This document shows positions 43,224 to 53,216 of a DNA stretch of 64,000 nucleotides, in pieces. The notes below the pieces were generated by a model, which worked only from the letters and a program-made list of their open reading frames with translations, had not been told where the DNA came from and did no database searches. The stretch comes from Burkholderia sp. WAC0059 (GTDB lineage Bacteria; Pseudomonadota; Gammaproteobacteria; Burkholderiales; Burkholderiaceae): assembly GCF_002870125.1 (NCBI RefSeq), contig NZ_PNEO01000008.1, positions 157,916-221,915 of the forward strand, read 5' to 3'. How positions within the stretch are numbered: position 1 is the stretch's first letter; the number at the start of each line of letters is the position of its first letter. A program made the translations under genes and the position numbers.

Positions 43224-44111
43224 TCAGCCGAAGTAGGCGTTCTGGTCGAGATCGGCCAGCAGGCCGGGCTGTGTGGGCTGCCATCCGAGTTGCTCGCGCG
43301 TCCAGCGGCTCGACGTCGGGTTGTCGATCGCGGCGAAATGCGCGAACCAGCCGAAGTGTTCGGCGGCTTCCTCCGGCGTCTTGCTGACCACCGGCACGCC
43401 GAGGCGCCGGCCGATTACGGCGGCGATGTCTTTGAACGGCACGCCTTCTTCGGCATTACCGTGATACCGGGCGCCCGCCACGCCTTTTTCGAGCGCGAGC
43501 CGGTAGAGCCGGGCCGCGTCGACCCGGTGCACGGCGGGCCAGCGGTTGAGCCCTTCGCCGATGTAGGCCGAGAGACCCTTCTCGCGCGCGGTGCCGACGA
43601 GCGTGGGCACGAAGCCGTGGTCGCCCGTGCCGTGGACCGACGGCGGCAGGCGCAGGACCGAGACGCGTACGCCGCGCGCCGCCAGCGCCGCCGCGGCTTC
43701 GTCCGACGCCACGCGCGGGAACGAGTTGGACGGCGCCGTCGTCTGCTCCTCGGCGAGTTGGCTCGAGGCGAGGAGCGCGGTCCCGGACGTGACGACGAAC
43801 GGACGGCCGGAGCCGGCGAGCGGGGCGCCGAGCGCCTCGATCGCGCGGCGGTCGATTTCGCAGTTGGCCTTGAAGTTCGAGAAGTCGTGGATGAAGGCCG
43901 TGTGGATCACGCCGTCCGCGGCGGCGGCGCCCCGACGCAGGCTGTCGAGATCCTCGAGCGAGCCGCGATGGACGTCCACGCCTTCGGCGGCGAGCGAGGC
44001 GGCGGCCGCGTCGGAGCGGGCGAGGCCGAGCACCGAGTGTCCTGCGGCCTTCAATTCGCGGACGATGGCCGAGCCGATGAATCCGGTGGCGCCGGTTAGA
44101 AAGATGCGCAT
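43224..44111 (-). CDS. SDR family NAD(P)-dependent oxidoreductase
   Basis: This 295-residue extended/atypical SDR has the N-terminal GATGFIG cofactor motif and the substrate-side [15 protein letters not shown] and YHGNAEEGV blocks. The usual YxxxK pair is not evident, as in other NmrA/atypical SDR proteins. It is divergent from the XRE regulator at 44208, a common two-gene arrangement in which the regulator senses the SDR substrate. Confidence 0.85.
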   Translation of the reverse strand: MRIFLTGATGFIGSAIVRELKAAGHSVLGLARSDAAAASLAAEGVDVHRGSLEDLDSLRRGAAAADGVIHTAFIHDFSNFKANCEIDRRAIEALGAPLAGSGRPFVVTSGTALLASSQLAEEQTTAPSNSFPRVASDEAAAALAARGVRVSVLRLPPSVHGTGDHGFVPTLVGTAREKGLSAYIGEGLNRWPAVHRVDAARLYRLALEKGVAGARYHGNAEEGVPFKDIAAVIGRRLGVPVVSKTPEEAAEHFGWFAHFAAIDNPTSSRWTREQLGWQPTQPGLLADLDQNAYFG

Positions 44112-44207
44112 TGTGAAACCCTCCGAACGTTGAGAACGGAAGTGACTTTCCGCTCACGGCTTATCCGGGTAAAGTAGTGACGTTATAGAGGTATAAGGAA
44201 TAACAGG

Positions 44208-45062
44208 ATGAGCGTGGCACCCACGAACGACAACCCGCTTGGCAGTTATCTGAAGGATCGCCGCATGAAGCTCGACCCGGCGGCGCTCGGCTTCCCGATG
44301 GCGCGGCGCCGCACGCCGGGGCTGCGGCGCGAGGAGGTCGCGCAGCGCGCCAACGTCAGCGCGACCTGGTACACGTGGCTCGAGCAGGGGCGCGGCGGCG
44401 CGCCGTCGGCCGACGTGCTCGAGCGGATCGCCCGCGCGCTGATGCTGACGGGCGTCGAGCGCGAGCACCTGTTTCTGCTCGCGCTGGGCCGCGCGCCGGA
44501 GGCGCGCTACGAAGCGGCCTCGGGCATTTCGCCGAGGCTGCAGCATCTGCTCGACGTGCTCGAGTTCAGTCCCGCCTTCGTGAAGACGTTCACCTGGGAC
44601 CTCGTCACCTGGAACCGGGCCGCCGCCGCGGTGTTCGGCTACGACACGTTCGCGTCCGACCAGCGCAACATCCTGCGCCGGATCTTTCTCGACCCTCACA
44701 CGCGATCCGTGCAACTCGACTGGGAGAGCGTCGCGCGATTCGCGGTGGCGGCGTTTCGCGCGGATTCCGCGCGCGCCGGGGCCTCGAAGACCGTCGAGGC
44801 GCTCGTCGAGGAACTCTGCGGCAAGAGCCCCGAGTTCGACGCGATATGGCGCGACAACGACGTGCGAGCTTACGGCGAGGGGACGAAGCATCTGCGGCAT
44901 CCGCAGGTCGGGCTGCTCGCGATGGAGTATTCGGCCTTTGCCGTCGACGGCCGGCCCGATCTCAGCATGGTGGTCTACAACCCGGCGACGCCGGCCGACG
45001 TGGACAAGGTGCGCGGGTTGATCGCGGCCCGGTCGGCCGCGCCCGCGTCCACGTCGGCATGA
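44208..45062 (+). CDS. XRE family regulator with MmyB-like ligand domain
   Basis: The 284-residue protein has an N-terminal helix-turn-helix (LRREEVAQRANVSATWYTWLEQG) and a C-terminal PAS-like MmyB domain (about 105-270) with NRAAAAVFG and QVGLLAMEYSAF, which binds small hydrophobic ligands. It is divergent from the SDR gene with a 96-bp gap and probably regulates it. An AAGGAATAACAGG leader supports the ATG. Confidence 0.88.
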   Translation: MSVAPTNDNPLGSYLKDRRMKLDPAALGFPMARRRTPGLRREEVAQRANVSATWYTWLEQGRGGAPSADVLERIARALMLTGVEREHLFLLALGRAPEARYEAASGISPRLQHLLDVLEFSPAFVKTFTWDLVTWNRAAAAVFGYDTFASDQRNILRRIFLDPHTRSVQLDWESVARFAVAAFRADSARAGASKTVEALVEELCGKSPEFDAIWRDNDVRAYGEGTKHLRHPQVGLLAMEYSAFAVDGRPDLSMVVYNPATPADVDKVRGLIAARSAAPASTSA

Positions 45063-45170
45063 GCGGCGCGCTTTTTATTCTGCACGACTCGCTATATCCG
45101 GCGGTGCCCGCGCAACGCGCGTCGCGCAGGCACCGCCTCGCCGGCCGGCCGCATCGGCACGATGCGTCGG

Positions 45171-46310
45171 TCAGGGCGACGCGAAGTCGATGTGCTTGAC
45201 GAAGACGATCTTGCCGTTGTCGTTCTTGACGATGTTGTAGCCGTGCAGGCCGTCGCCGTTCGCGTCGAACGAGTAGGTCCCCTCGACGCCCCGGTAGCCC
45301 TTGATCGCATGCAGCGCCCGCGCGATGTCCGCCGGCTGCGCGCTGTTGGCGTTGCGGATCGCGAGCGCGAGCAGCTTTACCGCGTCGTAGGCCCAGGCCG
45401 AATAGAAGTCCGGGTCCATCTTGTAGGCGGCGCGGTACTTGTCCGCGTAGGCCTGCGCCTCGGGGCTCGCGCCCGGCGAGAAGTCCGAAACCGAATAGGT
45501 GCCGTAGAGCGCGTTGCCGGCCAGTTCCATGGCCGTCGCCGTCGCGACCGAAGGCGAGCCGACCCAAGCGGTCTTCACGCCTAGCTGCCGCAGTTGCTTG
45601 CCGAAGATCGCGACGTCGGTCGAGTTGGCGATGTAGGTCGAGATGACGTCGGCGCCCGAGTTCTTGATGGCGAGCACGATCGGCGTGAAGTCCTGCGAGT
45701 TGCTCGCGAAGCCCTCGGTGACGACGGGCGTGACGCCGGCGGCCTTGAGCGCGGCGCTCAGGTTGTCCCGTCCGCCGTTGCCGAACGCGTCGGTCGAGTA
45801 GACGATCGCCCACTTCCTGAGCTTGAGCGTGTTGAGCCCGTAGTCAGCGATGACCCGCGCGGAGTAGCCGTCGTTGGGCCGCGCGCGGAAGATCCACGGG
45901 TTGTGCGTGTGCGTGAGGCTCACGTCGGTGCCGCCCATGATGAGCGGCAGGCGCGCGCGCAGGATGGTCGGCGAGATGGCCTGGATCTGCGTGCTGCGCA
46001 CGGTGCCGATCAGCGCGGAGAGATTGCCCGAACTCGTGAGTCGGGAGATGGCGAGGACGGAGCCCGGGTTCGTGCTCTGGTTGTCCTCGTCGCTCAACTG
46101 GATCTGGCGGCCGAGCACGCCGCCGGCACGGTTGATCTCGTCGATGGCAAGCTTTGCGCCGTTTTGCTGGTAGGCGCCCGATTCGGAGTTCGGGCCGGTG
46201 TTTTCGGTCACCATGCCGAAGCGGATCGGATCGGCGGCGAACGCGTGGAACGAGGCGAGACCCAGGGCGGCCGAGGCCGCGAGGGTCAACCAGGACAGTC
46301 TTTTGTTCAT
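45171..46310 (-). CDS. Branched-chain/amide-type ABC substrate-binding protein
   Basis: The 379-residue periplasmic protein has a signal peptide cleaved after HAFA and a type-1 binding fold (Leu/Ile/Val-BP family; FGMVTENTGPNSESG, LAIDEINRAGGVLGR). It is the last gene of the liv operon. The ligand cannot be read from the sequence; these systems carry amino acids, amides or aromatic acids. The start is the ATG following a GGAGACAAG site. Confidence 0.88.
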   Translation of the reverse strand: MNKRLSWLTLAASAALGLASFHAFAADPIRFGMVTENTGPNSESGAYQQNGAKLAIDEINRAGGVLGRQIQLSDEDNQSTNPGSVLAISRLTSSGNLSALIGTVRSTQIQAISPTILRARLPLIMGGTDVSLTHTHNPWIFRARPNDGYSARVIADYGLNTLKLRKWAIVYSTDAFGNGGRDNLSAALKAAGVTPVVTEGFASNSQDFTPIVLAIKNSGADVISTYIANSTDVAIFGKQLRQLGVKTAWVGSPSVATATAMELAGNALYGTYSVSDFSPGASPEAQAYADKYRAAYKMDPDFYSAWAYDAVKLLALAIRNANSAQPADIARALHAIKGYRGVEGTYSFDANGDGLHGYNIVKNDNGKIVFVKHIDFASP

Positions 46311-46388
46311 TGCTTGTCTCCTTGTGGTGTTGTCGGACTGCTCGTGATGCTGCGACGCGCGCGAAGCCGGCCGGCGCGTCGCTTCACT

Positions 46389-47321
46389 TCACCTGGCGCG
46401 CGCGTCGCGCTTGTGGGCGACGAGCGCCATCAGGCGTTCGTCGCGCCAGGCCTGGCGCGCCTGGCGCTCGCCGGGCGGCAGCTCGGCCTGGCGTTCCTGC
46501 TCGAGCTTGCCGACGAGCGCGTCGTTCCAGACGCGCGGCACGGCCTGCTTCGCGATGTCGTGGTAGAGCGGGCCGTAGCGGCCGCAATAGTCGCGGATGC
46601 CGCCGGGCGCGTTCAGGTCGATGGTCTCCAGCGGTCCCATGAAGGCCCAGCGCAGGCCGAGCCCGTCCTTGATGGCCTTGTCGACGTCGGCGCCGCTCAC
46701 GTAGCCGTCCTCGACGAGCCGGAACGCCTCGGCCAGCAGCGCGCCCTGCAGACGGTTGACGATGAACCCCTGTATCTCGCGTTGCACGACGATGGGCACC
46801 TGGCCCGCGCGCGCATAGAGGTCGCGCGCGCGCTCGATGACGGCGGCGTCGGTCCACGGTGCCGGCACGAGTTCGACGAGCGGCACGACCGAGGGCGGAT
46901 TGATCGGGTGGCCGACGAAGCAGCGGTGCCGGCCCTTGAGGTCGGCCGTGAAGCTCGAGGCCGGGATGCCCGAGGTGGAACTGGCGAGCAGCGTGTCGGG
47001 GCCGGCCAGCGCGTCGAGTCTCGCGTAGATCGCCTGCTTCGCGTCGACGGTCTCGCGCACGTTTTCCTGCACGAAGTCCGCGCCGCGCATCGCTTCTTCG
47101 AGCGAGGGCGTGACGCTCACGCGCCCGACGATGGCAGCGGGCTCCTCAGCGACGAGCCCGAACGCGCGCTGCTTCGCGAGACCCGCCTCGATAGCGGCGC
47201 GCGCGTTCGCGAGCGCATGGGCATCGACGTCGTACAGCGTCACCGCGTGGCCGGCCCGCGCGAACACCGAGGCCCATGCGCAGCCGATGAGCCCGGCGCC
47301 GACGATTGCGATCTTTTCCAT
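46389..47321 (-). CDS. 3-hydroxyacyl-CoA/L-gulonate-type dehydrogenase
   Basis: The 310-residue NAD-dependent enzyme has the Rossmann motif GAGLIGCAWA, the ENVRETVDAKQ block, SSTSGIPAS and the GHPINPP catalytic region. It fits the L-gulonate 3-dehydrogenase/lambda-crystallin branch of the family. It sits inside the liv operon, which suggests it oxidises the imported compound or a product of it; the substrate is not known. Confidence 0.8.
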   Translation of the reverse strand: MEKIAIVGAGLIGCAWASVFARAGHAVTLYDVDAHALANARAAIEAGLAKQRAFGLVAEEPAAIVGRVSVTPSLEEAMRGADFVQENVRETVDAKQAIYARLDALAGPDTLLASSTSGIPASSFTADLKGRHRCFVGHPINPPSVVPLVELVPAPWTDAAVIERARDLYARAGQVPIVVQREIQGFIVNRLQGALLAEAFRLVEDGYVSGADVDKAIKDGLGLRWAFMGPLETIDLNAPGGIRDYCGRYGPLYHDIAKQAVPRVWNDALVGKLEQERQAELPPGERQARQAWRDERLMALVAHKRDARAR

Positions 47322-47457
47322 CTTCGACTTCTCCTGTGCGTGATGTGTGCGGATGTCCGCGTATGCGTTCGTTGCGTCGACCTCGCGCGACTGTCCGCCT
47401 TCGCCGTGCCGGGTCGGCGCCGCTCGACGCGGGTCGGCCGGGCGCGTATCGCCTGGT

Positions 47458-48192
47458 TCAGCCGGGCACCGCGTGCGCGCCGCCCAGATAGGCGGCGCGC
47501 ACGTCTTCGTTGCCGAGCAGTTCGGCGGGCGCGCCCTCGACGAGCACGCGGCCGGTCGAGAGCACGTAGCCGCGGTCGGCGACCGAGAGCGCCATGTTCG
47601 CGTTCTGCTCGACGAGCAGTACCGTCGTGCCGTTCGCGCGGATCGTGCGGATGGCCGCGAACAGTTGCTGGACGATGATCGGCGCGAGCCCGAGCGAGGG
47701 CTCGTCGAGCAGCAGCACCTTCGGCTTCGACATGAGGCCGCGCGCGACGGCGAGCATCTGCTGCTGGCCGCCCGAGAGGCTCCAGCCGAGCGCGTGTTCG
47801 AGCCGCTTCAGGTCGGGGAAGACGTCGAACATCGCGTCGGCCTCGGCGTTCAGCCCGCGCCGGCCGAGGCTGCTGCGCGCCGACGCGCCGATCATGATGT
47901 TTTCGCGCACGGTCAGGCCCGGAAAGATCCGCCGGCCCTCGGGCACGTGCGCGAGCCCCATGCGCACGATCTTCTCGGGCGCGAGGCCGGCGATCGGCCG
48001 GCCTTCGAAGCGGATCTCGCCGCGCGTCGGCGCGATGAGCCCGGAGATCGTGCGCAGCGTCGTGCTCTTGCCCGCGCCGTTGGCGCCGAGCAGCGTGACG
48101 ATCTCGCCGGCCTCGACGTGCAGCGACACGCCGTCGAGCGCCTGCACGTGGCCGTAGTGGCTCGCGACGTTCTCGAGCTCAAGCAGGGGCAT
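47458..48192 (-). CDS. LivF-type ABC ATPase
   Basis: This 244-residue ATPase has Walker A GANGAGKST, signature LSGGQQQM and Walker B VLLLDEP. It overlaps the end of the livM-livG fusion gene by 14 bp and lies 136 bp upstream of the dehydrogenase gene. It pairs with the LivG domain to power the importer. Confidence 0.9.
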   Translation of the reverse strand: MPLLELENVASHYGHVQALDGVSLHVEAGEIVTLLGANGAGKSTTLRTISGLIAPTRGEIRFEGRPIAGLAPEKIVRMGLAHVPEGRRIFPGLTVRENIMIGASARSSLGRRGLNAEADAMFDVFPDLKRLEHALGWSLSGGQQQMLAVARGLMSKPKVLLLDEPSLGLAPIIVQQLFAAIRTIRANGTTVLLVEQNANMALSVADRGYVLSTGRVLVEGAPAELLGNEDVRAAYLGGAHAVPG

Positions 48193-49969
48193 GGGTGCTC
48201 TCCCCGAGGTAGGCGGCCACGACGTCGGGGTGGCGCAGCACGTAGCCGGGCTCGCCCTCGGCGATCTTGCGGCCGAAGTTCAGGACCGTGATGGTGTCCG
48301 ACACCTGCTCGATGAGGCTGATGTCGTGCTCGATCAGGAACACGGTGAGGCCGTGGCCCTTGAGCCGCTTGAGCAGTTCGCCGAGGTTCTTCTTTTCCGT
48401 CAGGTTCAGGCCGGCGGCCGGCTCGTCGAGCAGCAGGAAGCTCGGGTGGCCGGCGAGCGCGCGTGCGATCTCGACGAGGCGCTGGTGGCCGTAGGGCAGG
48501 CTGCGCACGATCCGGTGCGCGTGCTCGGCCATGTTGACGAACTTCAGCGCCGAGAGCGCGCGCTCGTAGAGCGCCGCGCGGCTCGTGCCGACGGGGTTGT
48601 TCGCGCGCTGCGCGCCGACCATCACGTTCTCGACCACCGACATCGACGCGAACAGGCGGATGTTCTGGAACGTGCGCCCGATGCCGAGCCCCGCGCGCTG
48701 GTGCGGCGTCATCGCCGTGATGTCGGTGCCGTCGAACACGATCGTGCCGCTGCTGCTGCGGTAGATGCCGTTGAGCACGTTCAGCGTCGTCGTCTTGCCC
48801 GAGCCGTTCGGGCCGATCAGCGTATGGACCGTGCCGCGCGCGACTTCGAGCGAAATGCCGTCCACGGCCTTCACGCCGCCGAAGTGCTTGCGCACGTCGT
48901 CGAGCTTCAGGATCGGCGAGGCATCGGCGTTCGGCACCGCGAGTTCGAGCGGCGCGATGCGCGCCACGTCGACCGCGGGTTCCTTGCCGAACAGCGCGCC
49001 GAGCCGGCTGCGCACGAGGCCCCAGATGCCGGCCGGCAAAAACACCATGATGAGGATGACCGCGAGCCCGTAGACCGCGAGGTAGAGGTCCTTGAGAAAG
49101 CGCAGCCACTCGGGCAGCACGATCAGCAGGCCGGTGCCGAACACGGCGCCGAAGGCCGAGTCCGCGCCGCCCAGCAGCACCATCGTCAGGAATTCCACCG
49201 AGCGCGAGAAATCGAAGTTGTCCGGGCTGATGTAGGCGAAGCCCGCCGCGTAGAACGCGCCGCCCACGCCGGCAAGCGCCGCGCCGAGCGTGAACGCGAC
49301 GACCTTCACGAGCAGCGTGTGGACGCCCGTCACCTCGGCGGCCAGCTCGTTCTCGCGCACGGCCCGCATCGCGCGGCCGAGCCGCGTGCGCGGCAGCCAC
49401 CAGACGAGCGCGATGGCCGCGTAGAGGAACGCGAGGCACAGCAGCAGGTAGCAGCGGTCGTCGTCGAGCGGCAAGCCGAAGAACGAGGGGCGCGCGATGC
49501 CGGCCACGCCGTCCGGGCCTTGCGTCACGCTGGCCCAGTTGACGAGCACGAGATTGAAGATCTGCTGGAAGCTGATCGTGATCATCGCGAGATAGTGGCC
49601 GCCGAGCCGCAGCGTCGTGAGGCCGAGCACGAAGCCGGCCAGCGTGGCGACGGCGATGCCGAGCAGCAGCGAGACCCAGAAGTTCAGGCCGAGCACCACG
49701 GTGCCGAGCCCGATCGCGTAGGCGCCGATGCCGAAGAACGTGGCCTGGGCGAGGTTGATCTGGCCGGTATAGCCGAGCACGATGGTCATGCCGAGCACGG
49801 CGATCGCGTAGGTCGCCGCCTGCATGAAGATGTTGAGCACGTAGGGGCTCAGCGTGAGGACGAACGGCGCGGCTGCGACCGCGAGCGCGGCGAGGCAGGG
49901 CAGGACGAGACGCGCGGGAACGCGGCCCGCGTTCGATGCCGGTGCGGCGGAAGCGGACGGGCGGTTCAT
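48179..49969 (-). CDS. LivM-LivG fusion (permease + ATPase)
   Basis: The 596-residue protein joins a LivM permease (residues 1-320; membrane segments with YTGQINLAQATFFGIG and ENELAAEVTGV) to a LivG ATPase (about 345-596; Walker A GPNGSGKTT, signature in RSLPYGHQRLVEIARAL, Walker B LLLDEP). Fusion is in-frame with a short linker and no stop. It starts four bases before the livH stop. Fused liv modules occur in Burkholderia. Confidence 0.9.
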   Translation of the reverse strand: MNRPSASAAPASNAGRVPARLVLPCLAALAVAAAPFVLTLSPYVLNIFMQAATYAIAVLGMTIVLGYTGQINLAQATFFGIGAYAIGLGTVVLGLNFWVSLLLGIAVATLAGFVLGLTTLRLGGHYLAMITISFQQIFNLVLVNWASVTQGPDGVAGIARPSFFGLPLDDDRCYLLLCLAFLYAAIALVWWLPRTRLGRAMRAVRENELAAEVTGVHTLLVKVVAFTLGAALAGVGGAFYAAGFAYISPDNFDFSRSVEFLTMVLLGGADSAFGAVFGTGLLIVLPEWLRFLKDLYLAVYGLAVILIMVFLPAGIWGLVRSRLGALFGKEPAVDVARIAPLELAVPNADASPILKLDDVRKHFGGVKAVDGISLEVARGTVHTLIGPNGSGKTTTLNVLNGIYRSSSGTIVFDGTDITAMTPHQRAGLGIGRTFQNIRLFASMSVVENVMVGAQRANNPVGTSRAALYERALSALKFVNMAEHAHRIVRSLPYGHQRLVEIARALAGHPSFLLLDEPAAGLNLTEKKNLGELLKRLKGHGLTVFLIEHDISLIEQVSDTITVLNFGRKIAEGEPGYVLRHPDVVAAYLGESTHAPA

Positions 49970-50847
49970 GCCTTCTCCGAAATTTTTTCGCCGAAGATGC
50001 CTTGCGGCCTGAACAGCAGGAAGAGGAACAGCAGCAGGAACGCGAACGCGTCCTTGTAGGCGACCGAGATGTACTGCGCGCCGAAGCTCTCGACCACGCC
50101 GAGCAGCAGGCCGCCGATGATGGCGCCCGTGATGTCGCCGAACCCGCCGATGATGGCGGCGGCGAACGCCTTGAGCGCGATGATCGAGCCCATGCCGATC
50201 GAGACGAACAGGATCGGCGAGACGAGCGCGCCGGCGAGGCCGCCGAGCACGGCGCTGTAGAAGAACGTGAACGCGATCATGCCGGCGACGGGAATGCCGA
50301 CGAGGCGCGCCATGTCCTTGTCCTGCGAGGTGGCCTGCAGCTTCTTGCCGAGCAGCGTGCGCTCGAACAGCACGTACTGGAACGCGACGGCGAGCGCCGT
50401 GAAACCGAGGATGGAGAGGTACTGCGTGTCCATGAACACGCCGCCGACGTTGATGCCGGGCGTGTCGAAGAGCCGGCCCATCGCGCGCGGCTGCGGCCCG
50501 AACACGTAGAGCGCGGCGTTCTGCATGAAGATCGACGCGCCGAGCGTGCTGATGATGACGGGCAGAAACGAGCGGTGGCGCAGCGGGTAATAGACGCCGA
50601 GCGCGAACAGGATGCCGAACAGGCCGAGCGCGAGCAGCGTGAGCAGAAAGCAGAGCCAGTAGGGCAGGCCGCTGCCGAGGAACGCGACCATCGCGAAGCC
50701 GCCGAGCATTGCGAAGTCGCCCTGGGCGAAGTTGACGACGTTGGTCGCCCGCACGATCAGCACGAAGCCGAGCGCGACGAGCGCGTAGATCGACCCCAGC
50801 GCGAGCCCGGCGAACAGTACCTGGACGTTGTTGACCACGAAGCTCAT
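49966..50847 (-). CDS. LivH-type ABC permease
   Basis: The 293-residue permease has eight hydrophobic segments, the NFAQGDFAMLGGF and LGKKLQATSQDKDMARLVGI motifs of LivH. The start at 50847 follows a GAGGAGGAA site; upstream frame residues are Arg-rich and not membrane-like. It is the first gene of the operon and overlaps the LivMG gene by four bases. Confidence 0.92.
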   Translation of the reverse strand: MSFVVNNVQVLFAGLALGSIYALVALGFVLIVRATNVVNFAQGDFAMLGGFAMVAFLGSGLPYWLCFLLTLLALGLFGILFALGVYYPLRHRSFLPVIISTLGASIFMQNAALYVFGPQPRAMGRLFDTPGINVGGVFMDTQYLSILGFTALAVAFQYVLFERTLLGKKLQATSQDKDMARLVGIPVAGMIAFTFFYSAVLGGLAGALVSPILFVSIGMGSIIALKAFAAAIIGGFGDITGAIIGGLLLGVVESFGAQYISVAYKDAFAFLLLFLFLLFRPQGIFGEKISEKA

Positions 50848-51024
50848 CGCTTCCTCCTCTGCGGCCCGGCGCGCGTTCGCGCGAAACGTCCGCCGGCGGG
50901 GCCGCGGCTCGCGAGAGCGGCGGCGCCCGTGTCTCCTGTCGGGCGACTCGGCCTGTCCCGTGCGCCGGTCGCGGCGGGGGGGGGGACGAGGTACGGTCGG
51001 CAACCTGTCTAGAATCTGTTATCG

Positions 51025-51053
51025 ATGGTATGAAGTTGTTCTAATGCTGTCAA
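51025..51053 (-). promoter_or_regulatory. Candidate promoter of the liv operon
   Basis: On the minus strand TTGACA (51053-51048) and TACCAT (51030-51025) are 17 bp apart, a good sigma70 pair, about 180 bp before livH. A divergent GntR gene starts at 51114, so repression by that protein at or near these boxes is plausible. Confidence 0.65.
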
Positions 51054-51113
51054 CGGGGGTTTTTATTTACGTACAATGAACGCACGGGACATGCATTTCA
51101 GAGGACTTTATCG

Positions 51114-51989
51114 ATGAACGCTTCGACGCCGCCGGTCGCAACGGACGCGGACGAAGAGACCGGCGCGTTTCGCTCCGGCACGCTGGGCGAGCGCGTGGCC
51201 GACCGGCTGCTGACGAAGATTCGCGACGAGCGCCTGACGCCGGGCACGCGGCTGCCGTCCGAGCACGCGATGGCGCAGCACTTCGGCGTGAGCCGCACGG
51301 TGATGCGCGAGGCCATCGCGCTCCTGAAGGCGGACGGCCTGCTGACGACGCGCAAGGGCAGCGGCGCGTTCGTCAGCAAGACGGGGCTGCCCGACGCGGC
51401 GCTCGGCGATCCGCTGACCGAGCAGTCGGTGCAGTCGCTGCTGAACCTGACCGAGGTGCGGCGCGGGCTCGAATCGGAAACGGCGGCGCTCGCGGCCGTG
51501 CGGCGCACGCCGGGCCAGCTCGCCGAGATCGAGCACGCGCTGCTGCGCATCGAGGAGGTCGTGTCGGCGGGCGGCGACGGCGTGGAGGAGGACGTGCAGT
51601 TCCATCTGCGCATCGCCGCCGCGACGGGCAACCCGTACTGGGTCCGCTTCGTCGAGATGTTCGCGCAGCAGATTCGTCTCGCGATCAAGGTGACGCGCGC
51701 CAACGAGGCGCGGCGCATGGACTTCGTCCATCAGGTGCGCGACGAGCACGAGAAGATTTTCGCGGCGATCGTGGCCGGCGATGCGGAGCGCGCGCGCGCC
51801 GCGGCCGGCGATCACATGCTCTGCGTGGCCGCGCGCGTGCGCCTTGCCGACCGGGATTTCTGGATCGGCCGCGGCGGCGCGCTGGCGCGCGATTTCGTGC
51901 GCCATTTCGCCGACGAAGGAGCGGAGCCGCCGGCGGGCGAGAAGGTAGCCGGGAAGGCGGCCGCCTCGCGCGCGCGGCGGCGGGCCTGA
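51114..51989 (+). CDS. GntR/FadR family regulator
   Basis: The 291-residue protein has an N-terminal GntR winged helix (LPSEHAMAQHFGVSRTVMREAIALLKADGLL) and an FCD ligand domain with metal-binding His residues (DVQFHLRIAAATGNPY, DEHEKIFAAI, DHM). It is divergent from livH and is the probable repressor of the liv operon, sensing the transported acid. Confidence 0.88.
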   Translation: MNASTPPVATDADEETGAFRSGTLGERVADRLLTKIRDERLTPGTRLPSEHAMAQHFGVSRTVMREAIALLKADGLLTTRKGSGAFVSKTGLPDAALGDPLTEQSVQSLLNLTEVRRGLESETAALAAVRRTPGQLAEIEHALLRIEEVVSAGGDGVEEDVQFHLRIAAATGNPYWVRFVEMFAQQIRLAIKVTRANEARRMDFVHQVRDEHEKIFAAIVAGDAERARAAAGDHMLCVAARVRLADRDFWIGRGGALARDFVRHFADEGAEPPAGEKVAGKAAASRARRRA

Positions 51990-52049
51990 CGCGAAACCGG
52001 CCCGGGTCGTCGCGGGCCCGGGCGGCGCAGCCTCGAGCGATCAGAATTA

Positions 52050-53216
52050 TCAGAACTGATGCCGCAGGCCGATTTCGACGGCCACCTGCGTTTGCGTCGA
52101 CGACGGCGACAGCGTGTTGATCATCGCGTCGTCGAGCACGGAATCGGCCGGGCCGCCGTGCACGTGCTGATAGACGCCTTCGAGATAGACGTCGGTGCGC
52201 TTGCTGAACGTGTAGTCCGTCTGCAGCGTGAACTGATTCCAGTCCGGCGAGGCGCTGGCGGCGCCGTCGCCGTAGGCGCCGTCGGTGAACGTATAGGCGC
52301 CCGCGATGCTCAGCGCCGGCGTGAGTGCATAGCGCGCGTTCAGCTCGTAGTTGTCGAGCCGCAGGTTGCCGCCGAGCCCCGCGTAACCGAGGCCGCCCGC
52401 GTACACGTCGGCCATGTCGCCGATTTGCGAGTGTGTCCAGAGGAGACCGACGGTCGCCTTGCCGAACGTGTAGTTGCCGCCCGCGCCCCAGATGCGCTGG
52501 CGTTGCGCGACGAAGTCCGCGCTGCCGTCGTCGCGCGCGACTGCGCCGTCGGGGTTGGCGTCGTCGGCGCCGCCGCCGGGGCCGCCCAGTTCGAGATAGC
52601 CGGCCGCGAGATTGACCGGACCGTTCGAATACGCGGCGCTGAAGCCCCAGGCGCGGTTGTCCGCGAAGTTTCCGGCCTTGTTGCCGAACGCGTACATGCC
52701 CTCGAAGCTGACGCCGTCGTAGGCGTTGCTCGTGTACTTGACGACGTCGTTGACGCTCATCGAATCTGCGGCGAGGTTGTCGTTGTCGAACGGGTGAGCG
52801 GCGAGGCTGCCGCCGTAGCTGCCGCCGGCGGCGGCGAGCGGCCCCATCATGTCGTTGAAGGTGTCGAACTGCCGGCCGATCAGCAGCGTGCCGTACGTGT
52901 TGTCCTGAAGTCCCGCATAGGCCTGTTCGCCGAACGCATCGCCGGCGTTGTAGAGGCTGCCGCTGTTCGCATTGAAGCCGTTTTCCAGCTTGAAGACGGC
53001 GTGCAGCCCGCCGCCCAGGTCTTCCGAACCCCTGAGGCCGAACACCGTGTTTTCGGTCGAGGCGCTGACCTGCTGCCAGCTACCGTGGCCGCCCTGGTTG
53101 CTGGCGTAGGCGAGGCCCGTATCGATGACGCCGTATAGCGTCACGCTGCTTTGCGCGTGGGCGGACAGGGCGAAGGCGCCCGGCAGGGCAGCGAAGGCCA
53201 GGAGGGACTTTTTCAT
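52050..53216 (-). CDS. Gram-negative porin (OmpC-like)
   Basis: The 388-residue outer-membrane protein has a signal peptide ending SAHA, then SSVTLYGVIDTGL, the classic Burkholderia porin start, and ends with a C-terminal Phe (GLRHQF) as required for BAM insertion. It is a 16-strand trimeric porin by family. A GGAG site supports the ATG. A 567-bp gap precedes the divergent transporter gene. Confidence 0.92.
   Translation of the reverse strand: MKKSLLAFAALPGAFALSAHAQSSVTLYGVIDTGLAYASNQGGHGSWQQVSASTENTVFGLRGSEDLGGGLHAVFKLENGFNANSGSLYNAGDAFGEQAYAGLQDNTYGTLLIGRQFDTFNDMMGPLAAAGGSYGGSLAAHPFDNDNLAADSMSVNDVVKYTSNAYDGVSFEGMYAFGNKAGNFADNRAWGFSAAYSNGPVNLAAGYLELGGPGGGADDANPDGAVARDDGSADFVAQRQRIWGAGGNYTFGKATVGLLWTHSQIGDMADVYAGGLGYAGLGGNLRLDNYELNARYALTPALSIAGAYTFTDGAYGDGAASASPDWNQFTLQTDYTFSKRTDVYLEGVYQHVHGGPADSVLDDAMINTLSPSSTQTQVAVEIGLRHQF

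Noticed and set aside
46389..47321. Carnitine 3-dehydrogenase
   Set aside because: The general family is right, but no carnitine-pathway neighbours are present and the GHPINPP region is shared with gulonate and hydroxyacyl-CoA enzymes, so a specific name was not given.
45594..50059. Long plus-strand frames opposite the liv operon
   Set aside because: They are antisense shadows with Arg/Glu/Val-biased composition; the minus-strand genes have full family motifs and ribosome sites.
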